From positions 27,547-91,546 of the forward strand of contig JANLRD010000270.1 in NCBI GenBank assembly GCA_031368215.1: a stretch of DNA of 64,000 nt, read 5' to 3'. Positions 57,638 to 64,000 of this stretch are shown here, piece after piece. The notes under the pieces were generated by a model. The model did no database searches. It worked only from the letters and a program-made list of their open reading frames with translations, and was not told the DNA's origin. The position numbers and the translations under genes are program-made. The stretch is from JANLQX01 sp031368215. Lineage in GTDB: Bacteria > Actinomycetota > Acidimicrobiia > Acidimicrobiales > JANYDT01. How positions within the stretch are numbered: the stretch's first letter is position 1; the number at the start of each line of letters is the position of its first letter.

Positions 57638-60600
57638 TCACTTGAGGCTGGGCCAGTCGGGACACGTCGCATGGTACGCGGTATCGGAGGGGCCGTAGAG
57701 GGTCCATTCCGCGGCCGTGAGGTTTCGCCCTGCGGCCCGGCAGGCGATCGATGGCCATTGATCGACGTGGAGGTTCCAGACGAGAAGGTGATCCTCGACA
57801 GCCGTCACGAGATGAGGACCGTCGTTGCCGTCGAGTTTGAAATCGGCGTCGTTCGGAAACGGATCACCAATCTGGATCCCTGACTCGAGATCCCAGAGCT
57901 GGGCCTGACGAGCTGATCCGGACAACAGCAATCGACCGTCGTCGCTGAACCACAGTGGTGAATCGCTGACTGCTCCTTCGTAATTGCCCGCAAGAGACCT
58001 CCTGATCGCGAAGTTGTCAGGATCGCGGAGGCTGATGCGACCCGTGTCGTCGATCGTCGCAAGGGTCGTGCCGTCGGTGCTGTAGCGCACGGCAACGATG
58101 TGCGGCCCGTTGGGATCGATTTCGTCGACGAGCTGTTGCGTGGCGACGTCGAACACTCTGGCTTGGGAATCGTCGGCGTCGGCGACGGCGAGTCGCTTCT
58201 TGTCGGGTGAGAAGCTCAAGGAGCGCGAAAACCCGCCCACGGAGGTGAACAGAGCGACTGGTGCGCCCGTCTTGGTGTTAAAGGTCCGGAGTCCGGGGAA
58301 ACCGAAGACAATCCACTCACCGTCGGCGCTCACCGCCTCCGATGTCCACCAAGGGCCGATGTCGTACGACGCGACCTGCCGGAGCGTGAACGGATTCCAT
58401 GACGTCACCTTCCCGGTGGGCGTGGAGTTGTAGAGCAGGGGAGACTGGTCGAGGTAGCGGTACGTGGCGCTGTTCTCCGGCAGGGCTCGCTCTCGGGGGT
58501 CAGGACCGGACAGATCCACGTGGATCACGGGTCGAGGGGCGGACAGCAGTTCATCGCCTTGAAAGGCCGTCAGGGAGTTTCCGTCCGGGCTGAGAGTGGC
58601 GACCGTCGTGTCACTGCGCGGGGCGGCGCGGGCGAGAAGGCGGTCACCCCGGAGTGACCACAAGCCGACACCCTCGCCGGTCGCGACAGCCACCCGGTCA
58701 CCTCGCGGTGACACTGCAAAATCAACTGCGTCTCGGAGGTGGACGTCGAGCGCGGTTCCGACTTGTCGCAGGTTTGATTGATCGAAGCGGACAATCTGAC
58801 CGCCGGTCGTGAGGACGACGATCGTCGAATCGGGTGCCGTCGCCAGGTCGGCGATCCAAGGTCCGCCGTGGACATCGGCAGGCGCGACGGAGGCGGCGGT
58901 GCCGAACTGTTGGCCCGTTGCGAGCGCGAACATGCCGATTCGGGCGCGACCGGCCACGACGAGGCGGCCGCGGTCCATCGCCACGTGAAAGCTGTCCGAC
59001 CATTCGAAGCGCCCCCGGGGCGTTGCGTCGGCGAGGATGTGCTCGGGCCCGGCGCGGCGTCCAGAGTCCGCCTTCCACGTTCGCAGCACCGGGCCGTTCA
59101 TCGAGAAGATCGATCCGTCGCTGGCGAAGCCGACGAGGTGAAGCATCGAACTGATGCAATCGCATTCGCGCTCCGGACTCGCAGCAAGGCCCGGGGGGAG
59201 TGTCAGTTGGCTGTTCACAAACTCCGGATGAGCCGCCACCCTCCATCGCAGTCGCCCGGTCATGACATCGAAGAGCGAAACTTGTCCGCCCACGTCGATC
59301 GTGGCGATCGCCGTGCCGTCAGGCGAGAACGCAATCCCTTGAACCGCATCGACGTTGGAGAGCCGCACGACCCTGGTGTCGACGTGATCGAGTCGGACGA
59401 TTCGAACCTCCTTCGGGGATCCGGTCGGCGTCACGGCCGCACGATCGGCCGAGAATGCCGCAAGTGGGATGACCGCACGGGTCCCGTCGCCCACAATCGG
59501 CAGGCTGGCAACCGACAGGGTTGGGTAGTCAGTCGTGATCCGATTCGTCAGGAGATCTTGCACGTACACCCCATCGGCCCCGGCGACCGCGATCCGGTGA
59601 TCATCGAGCCAATCGACCTTGTTGGTCCGGCGGCCGGCAGACTCGACCCCGAGGAAGTTGCCGGTCCCGGTCAGCGCTCTCTGGAGTGCTCCAAGGCTTT
59701 CGGCGCCCGGGTCGCGGCGGTAGGCCTCCGTTGCGAGGAGAAGCGCGAGCTGCGGGTTGTTGCGGGCTCTGGTTGCTGCTTCCACTCCCAGGCGACGTGT
59801 CTCGGAACGGGAGCCGACGAGCATCGCTTCGGCGGCTCGAGACGTGGCGAGCCGGGTGCTGCGCACCGCGTGCGAGCGCTGCTGAGCGGCTACCGTTCCT
59901 GCCAAGACGGCGAGCGCGGCGACCGTTGCGACTGTCGCGAGGAGCCTCCCCAGGCGTCGGTTGGTTCGCTCGCTGAGCTCGATGCTTTTGAGCTCGGCTG
60001 CTCTTGCGCGGTCACGCTGCGCTTCGCCAGCGGCGAGGAACGCGTGCTCCAGGTTGTTCAGGTCGAGGTCGTGAGCCGATCGCCAGTGCAGAGCATCATC
60101 CAAGCGCCCTCCCCGGTACAGCTCAACGGGGTCACGGTTGCGGTCGTCCCACGCCACAGCGGCTTCCGCTATCTGACGAAGGACACGGACGCCGTCGCGG
60201 TCTTCAGAAATCCAGGCGGCCAGGCGAGGCCATTGCGACAGGAGTGCCTCGTGAGCGATTTCGACTGTCGGAGCACGCGTTGCCGGGTCCCGGTCGAAGG
60301 AGAGCAGCCGGGCGTCGCCGAACGCGTCGATCAGTGCTCCGGTCGGGCCTCCATCAGGCGCCAACTCACTACGCAATGCACGCCGCCGGGCTTCTTCGCT
60401 GTCCGCTCCCACCCCGACGAGACGACGAAACAGCCTTCGCGCCAGCTCGATTCTTCTGGCGTCGCCATGCACGAGGTCTTCAGCTCGTTCGGCAAGGGCG
60501 CCGGTCACTCCACCGAGTTCGCGATAAGCCCGAATGGTCAGCACTCCGTCCTGCTGACGCTCGTACAACTGATGAAGGGCGAATTGCAGCAGAGGCAGAA

Positions 60601-62935
60601 CTGCCGGGCGATTCGTGACCTCGGCGACCATTTCGGCGACCAGGCCGTCCTGGATCCTCACGCCCGCCTTCCGAGCTGGGTTGACGATCGCTTGCTCGAT
60701 TTCGCTCGGTGCAAGCGGAGGAATCATGCGCACGCTGTTTCGGAGAACCTGGCCGAAACCCTGATGCAGCATCACTCGATCGAGGTAGTCGCTGCGAAGC
60801 GTGATCACGACCCGTACCCGCGAGTCCGGCTGAGTGACTGCGTACGCCAAGGAGTCGAGGAAACAATCGCAACTGGCCGGGTCGGCCGACGTGAAAAGTT
60901 CCTCGAACTGGTCGATAACCAGAACGAGCTCGCTGCTTCCTGCGGGCAGCATGGCGTTTGTCGTCGACACTATCCCGGAGGCGTCTGCCGTGAGCCGTTG
61001 CAAGACATCGACGTGCTGCGTCGTGGTCAGGCGGAGCAGCGATTCGGCGAGATTGGCGTATGGATCCGTTCCGGGTTTGCACTCGGCCACGAACCAACGA
61101 TCAGATCCGGTGACCCGACCGCGCCGCAACGCGGGAATGAGGCCGGCTCGTATGACCGAAGACTTCCCGGAACCAGAGGCGCCGATGACAGCAAGACATC
61201 GTCCGACGCCATGGTGACGGAGGTGTGCCACGAGATCACTGATCAGCTCATCTCGTCCGAAGAACATCGTGGCGTCGGCCTCGTGAAACGGGAGCAGTCC
61301 GCGATAGGGGTTGCGGTGTTGCTCTCGGTTCGTGGTGGCGACGCCGACCATCGGTGCAACCGCTGTGCAGAATGCGAAGACGAACTCGTCGACGGATTGG
61401 TAGCGATCCTCTGGGGACTTGGCAGTCGCCATGGCGAGCACGTCGTCCACGGCATCGGGCGCGTCGGGGCAGAAGGCGTGAAGCCTCGGAATCTGCTGCG
61501 TCAGCTGCCGACGCCGGAGATCCGCAGCGTCGTTTGCCTCAGCGTGGGCTGGTCGTCCCGCCAACGACTCGAAGACCGTCATTGCCAGCCCGTACACGTC
61601 ACCCGGTGGCCCGACGACGTGACCCGTGAGTTGTTCAGGCGCTGCGTACGCGGGTGAGCCGGGAGAGAGCGCAGGGTAGGCCGCGGCGGCGTCGTTCGGA
61701 GTCAACGCGATCCCGAAGTCACTGAGATAGGCATTGCCTTCGTCGTCGAGCAAGATGTTCGCCGGGCGTACATCGCGGTGAATGACCCCGACCCGGTGCG
61801 CGCTGGACAACGCTGCGCCGACGTCGACCACCATACGAGTTGTGCGATCGAGTGGCCACGGACCACGATCGAGTTGCGCCTCGAGGGATCCGGCGCGGAG
61901 CCATCGCATCACCAGATAGGCGCGCGCCGGCTCGCGCCAGAAGTCGTACAGCGGAACGATGTTCGGGTGTTCAAGGCGTGCAACGAGCTGCGCCTCGGCC
62001 TCGAATCGCCGGATGAAGTCCGGAAGGTCAGCCAGCTCGGCGCGGATGATCTTCACTGCGACGTCGCGACCCACGGACGCCTGGCGGGCCCGGTAGACAA
62101 CAGAGAACGCGCCCTCTCCGATCCGTTCGAAGAGTCGGTACCCACGCACGAACCGATGGGGCGCGGCGTCCTCCACCGGTGACTCGGGTGCGAGGAGCGC
62201 CGCCTCTACGGCGCAGAGCTCAGCCGATGGTTCGAGGCCGAGCTCCGTGCGCAAGAGTCGGCGGTAGTCGGCGAGGACCCGCAGGGCCTCAGCCGTCCGA
62301 CCGCCGCGTGCGAGTGCTTCCATTAAGAGACGGCGCAGGCGTTCGCGCAGCGGATGGCGTGCGACGAGCTGCTCCAACTCGGCGACGACAAGGGCGCTGT
62401 CTCCGAGCGCAAGGCGAACGGTGGCTCGCTGTTCGTACGTCTCGAGCCTCAGCTCCTCCAGGTGTTGCGCCTGGCTCAGGAGCGAGTGTTCACCGGCGAG
62501 TTCGCCGAATGCAGGACCGTTCCACAGCGCCAGCGCCCGCTCGAGAAGCTCGACCGACTTCTCGAGCGGCTGGTCTATCCGACGCGCCTCGTTGGTGAGG
62601 GCGACAAAGGCCTCGGCGTCGTAAACGGTGGCACCCGCCTGGAGGAGGTAGCCGCCGTCGCTGGTGACCAGGGTCGACTGTTCCAACCCGGCCAGCGCGA
62701 AGACCTTCCGCAATCGGGTCACGTACACCCGCACGGTCCTCTCGGGCTCAGCCGGAACGTCCTCACCGGGCCACACCGCTTCGATCAGGGTGCCAAGCCC
62801 GACCACCTGGCCGACGTTTGCGAGAAGCTCAGCGAGCAAGAGGCGCTGGCGGCGCCCGCCGAGCGGAACGGGTCCCGAAGGCCCAACTACTTGGACCTCG
62901 CCCAGGACCCGCAGCCGCACACCTTCCTCGCGCAT
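57638..62935 (-). CDS. Giant BTAD regulator-Ser/Thr kinase-STAND NTPase-WD40 protein
   Basis: Protein of 1765 residues fusing four modules. OmpR-like winged HTH (residues 5-100) and BTAD domain (100-250) as in SARP regulators. Ser/Thr kinase (265-525): GEGAFS 273-278, K295, HRD 386-388, N393, DFG 406-408; HRDVRPAN replaces the usual HRDLKPEN. nSTAND1-type ATPase: FGRDE 559-563, P-loop GASGSGKSS 585-593, Walker B VIDQFEELF 673-681. A membrane helix at about 996-1017 separates these from a C-terminal WD40 propeller (about 1090-1760). A DNA-binding domain on a membrane-tethered sensor is unusual; the WD40 part would be outside or on the other side of the membrane. The gene begins 14 bp after the secreted-protein gene. 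Confidence 0.92.
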   Translation of the reverse strand: MREEGVRLRVLGEVQVVGPSGPVPLGGRRQRLLLAELLANVGQVVGLGTLIEAVWPGEDVPAEPERTVRVYVTRLRKVFALAGLEQSTLVTSDGGYLLQAGATVYDAEAFVALTNEARRIDQPLEKSVELLERALALWNGPAFGELAGEHSLLSQAQHLEELRLETYEQRATVRLALGDSALVVAELEQLVARHPLRERLRRLLMEALARGGRTAEALRVLADYRRLLRTELGLEPSAELCAVEAALLAPESPVEDAAPHRFVRGYRLFERIGEGAFSVVYRARQASVGRDVAVKIIRAELADLPDFIRRFEAEAQLVARLEHPNIVPLYDFWREPARAYLVMRWLRAGSLEAQLDRGPWPLDRTTRMVVDVGAALSSAHRVGVIHRDVRPANILLDDEGNAYLSDFGIALTPNDAAAAYPALSPGSPAYAAPEQLTGHVVGPPGDVYGLAMTVFESLAGRPAHAEANDAADLRRRQLTQQIPRLHAFCPDAPDAVDDVLAMATAKSPEDRYQSVDEFVFAFCTAVAPMVGVATTNREQHRNPYRGLLPFHEADATMFFGRDELISDLVAHLRHHGVGRCLAVIGASGSGKSSVIRAGLIPALRRGRVTGSDRWFVAECKPGTDPYANLAESLLRLTTTQHVDVLQRLTADASGIVSTTNAMLPAGSSELVLVIDQFEELFTSADPASCDCFLDSLAYAVTQPDSRVRVVITLRSDYLDRVMLHQGFGQVLRNSVRMIPPLAPSEIEQAIVNPARKAGVRIQDGLVAEMVAEVTNRPAVLPLLQFALHQLYERQQDGVLTIRAYRELGGVTGALAERAEDLVHGDARRIELARRLFRRLVGVGADSEEARRRALRSELAPDGGPTGALIDAFGDARLLSFDRDPATRAPTVEIAHEALLSQWPRLAAWISEDRDGVRVLRQIAEAAVAWDDRNRDPVELYRGGRLDDALHWRSAHDLDLNNLEHAFLAAGEAQRDRARAAELKSIELSERTNRRLGRLLATVATVAALAVLAGTVAAQQRSHAVRSTRLATSRAAEAMLVGSRSETRRLGVEAATRARNNPQLALLLATEAYRRDPGAESLGALQRALTGTGNFLGVESAGRRTNKVDWLDDHRIAVAGADGVYVQDLLTNRITTDYPTLSVASLPIVGDGTRAVIPLAAFSADRAAVTPTGSPKEVRIVRLDHVDTRVVRLSNVDAVQGIAFSPDGTAIATIDVGGQVSLFDVMTGRLRWRVAAHPEFVNSQLTLPPGLAASPERECDCISSMLHLVGFASDGSIFSMNGPVLRTWKADSGRRAGPEHILADATPRGRFEWSDSFHVAMDRGRLVVAGRARIGMFALATGQQFGTAASVAPADVHGGPWIADLATAPDSTIVVLTTGGQIVRFDQSNLRQVGTALDVHLRDAVDFAVSPRGDRVAVATGEGVGLWSLRGDRLLARAAPRSDTTVATLSPDGNSLTAFQGDELLSAPRPVIHVDLSGPDPRERALPENSATYRYLDQSPLLYNSTPTGKVTSWNPFTLRQVASYDIGPWWTSEAVSADGEWIVFGFPGLRTFNTKTGAPVALFTSVGGFSRSLSFSPDKKRLAVADADDSQARVFDVATQQLVDEIDPNGPHIVAVRYSTDGTTLATIDDTGRISLRDPDNFAIRRSLAGNYEGAVSDSPLWFSDDGRLLLSGSARQAQLWDLESGIQIGDPFPNDADFKLDGNDGPHLVTAVEDHLLVWNLHVDQWPSIACRAAGRNLTAAEWTLYGPSDTAYHATCPDWPSLK

Positions 62936-62949
62936 CGTCGTTCGAACCT

Positions 62950-63873
62950 CTACTGCTTGAGCGCGGCCTGGAGCTTCGCCACAAGAATCGGTGCCACCCG
63001 ATCGGCGGCCGAGACCTCGTCGGCGATCAACATGATCGCCGGGCCCACCCGTACGTGATAGCGCACATATTTTATCGTGCCCTGGCTCACCCCATCAACG
63101 ACGAGCGTCTGATCGATTTGGACCGCTATCTGATCGCCGCCCAGCGCCGGTAGCTCCGGGCCGAAGCGGGCCGTGCTTGAGAACTTGAAGTCCTTACCTA
63201 CTAACGACGGGTTGTCCCGCGCCCCGTTCACTTGCCCCATCCCATCGTTGAAACCAGCGGCGCACGCCGGTGTCCCCGGGAAGTTCCGGATCGATTCCAT
63301 GACGGTTCGTGCCGTTTGCTCATCGGCCATGATCACCACTGAGTGCGGAACCCCCTTGCCGGTGCTCGAGTTGTTGTAGATCCACCCCTTGACATCCTTC
63401 GCTTTGGCGGTCATGAACGGCAGATCATCGGGGAATCCGTTGCAGGCGGCGACGCTCTCGGTCACCTTTCGGTACTGGGAGGCGAAGACCGCGTCGGTCG
63501 GGTCGCCGAGGAACCGATAGCCCGGTCCGAAGTCGGATTCGGTTGACCCTGCCGCAGACAGGATCTTCACGTAGTTGACCCCCGGAGTCGTCGCCGTGGA
63601 CGGCGGCGGTGGCACTGTCGTTTGCGGGGCCGCAGTTGCCGGTGCAGGTAGCAAGGCTTTTGGCGCCTTTGTCGTCGCCGCCGTGCTTCTGGATCTCGTT
63701 ACCTTCGTCGTCCCGGTGACCTTCTTTGTCTTTGTGGCCCCGGACGCGGGAACACCGGCAGCAGCGGAAGTAGATAACACCGCTGCCAACCCGAAGATCA
63801 ACCATGGACCGACGCCGCGTGGCCGGCCATCGCGACCCTTCGACATCGCCCTGGGAATCAATGCACCTGTCAT
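62950..63873 (-). CDS. Exported hypothetical protein, partner of the giant regulator
   Basis: Exported protein of 307 residues. ATG 63873 with GGAGG six bases upstream; signal or anchor segment (WLIFGLAAVLSTSAAAGVPA), a Thr/Pro-rich linker, then a globular domain with Cys (SVAACNGFPDDLPFMTAKAK, GTPACAAGFNDG) and a C-terminal YHVRVGPAIMLIADEVSAAD helix. Related lipoprotein-like domains occur in actinobacterial sensor operons. Co-transcribed with the BTAD-kinase-WD40 gene (14 bp gap), so it may be its extracytoplasmic ligand or sensor. Confidence 0.75.
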   Translation of the reverse strand: MTGALIPRAMSKGRDGRPRGVGPWLIFGLAAVLSTSAAAGVPASGATKTKKVTGTTKVTRSRSTAATTKAPKALLPAPATAAPQTTVPPPPSTATTPGVNYVKILSAAGSTESDFGPGYRFLGDPTDAVFASQYRKVTESVAACNGFPDDLPFMTAKAKDVKGWIYNNSSTGKGVPHSVVIMADEQTARTVMESIRNFPGTPACAAGFNDGMGQVNGARDNPSLVGKDFKFSSTARFGPELPALGGDQIAVQIDQTLVVDGVSQGTIKYVRYHVRVGPAIMLIADEVSAADRVAPILVAKLQAALKQ

Positions 63874-64000
63874 GACTGCCTCCGATCCGGCCTCATGGCC
63901 GACACACGTCGCCGCAGGGATCTCGAGCGGCAGGAGAACCATGCCCCTCGTACATTTCATGGTGGCTTCGGTAGATTACAAACTGACTTCAACACCCCCG

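Noticed and set aside
58778..61657. A 959-residue plus-strand frame
   Set aside because: Antisense shadow of the giant regulator gene, which has kinase, P-loop and WD40 motifs in the correct order.
1..64000. tRNA, rRNA, CRISPR array or complete insertion sequence
   Set aside because: No T-loop consensus, no spaced identical direct repeats and no transposase frame with terminal repeats was found on reading through.

Overview
This is 64 kb of high-GC bacterial chromosome. GTG and TTG starts are frequent, GTGA/ATGA stop-start overlaps are common, and several promoters place the -10 box directly in front of the start codon (apparent leaderless mRNAs). Together with a DUF222/HNH endonuclease, an mmpL-type transporter, a TIGR03086 protein, a fused BTAD/kinase/STAND/WD40 regulator and many acyl/aromatic catabolism families, this points to an actinobacterium, most likely of the Acidimicrobiia (Ilumatobacter-like) type. 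That placement is inference. No rRNA, tRNA, CRISPR array, replication origin or complete insertion sequence was seen.

Layout. 1-6.0 kb: end of an EamA permease gene, divergent from an mmpL transporter whose promoter carries a CsoR-like palindrome; DUF1003; an LLM oxidoreductase/hydrolase pair; a GNAT. 6.0-7.7 kb: two copies of a 90-bp palindromic element around a cut GNAT remnant, then a secreted Ig-like protein. 7.9-26 kb is a catabolic block: two amidohydrolases, a zinc alcohol dehydrogenase, a small-ORF/DUF6895 module with its own palindromes, two MDR oxidoreductases, a PNPOx-like protein, an SDR, a TetR regulator with twin operators on both sides, a carotenoid-cleavage-type oxygenase, an APH-like kinase, and a complete branched-chain-type ABC importer with a fused LivH-LivM permease. 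The twin operators suggest that the TetR protein co-regulates the SDR/MDR operon and the oxygenase-transporter block.

26-35.4 kb: MFS exporter, sterol-desaturase-like hydroxylase, nitroreductase, an organomercurial-lyase (MerB)-like gene interrupted by an in-frame UGA that is followed by a textbook bacterial SECIS hairpin (a selenoprotein), PHB-depolymerase-like esterase, HNH endonuclease, NERD protein, PAP2 phosphatase, DUF1232.

35.6-48.7 kb is an accessory, decaying island. It holds seven toxin-antitoxin-type modules (DUF5615/DUF433, a CopG pair, HTH/nucleotidyltransferase, four PIN-toxin pairs). It also holds remnants of a type III-like restriction enzyme, a PD-(D/E)XK nuclease, a GvpU-like gene and a DUF899 gene. 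Many carry frameshifts or nonsense codons. A cytochrome P450 and an APH-like kinase sit among them.

48.7-64 kb: a TIGR03086/ArsR/AHSA1 cluster with an operator over the regulator's start codon, a DUF4331 protein, a run of secreted cell-envelope proteins (DUF1287, amidase-6-like), a secreted alpha/beta hydrolase, and a 1765-residue BTAD-kinase-STAND-WD40 sensor encoded directly after a secreted protein.
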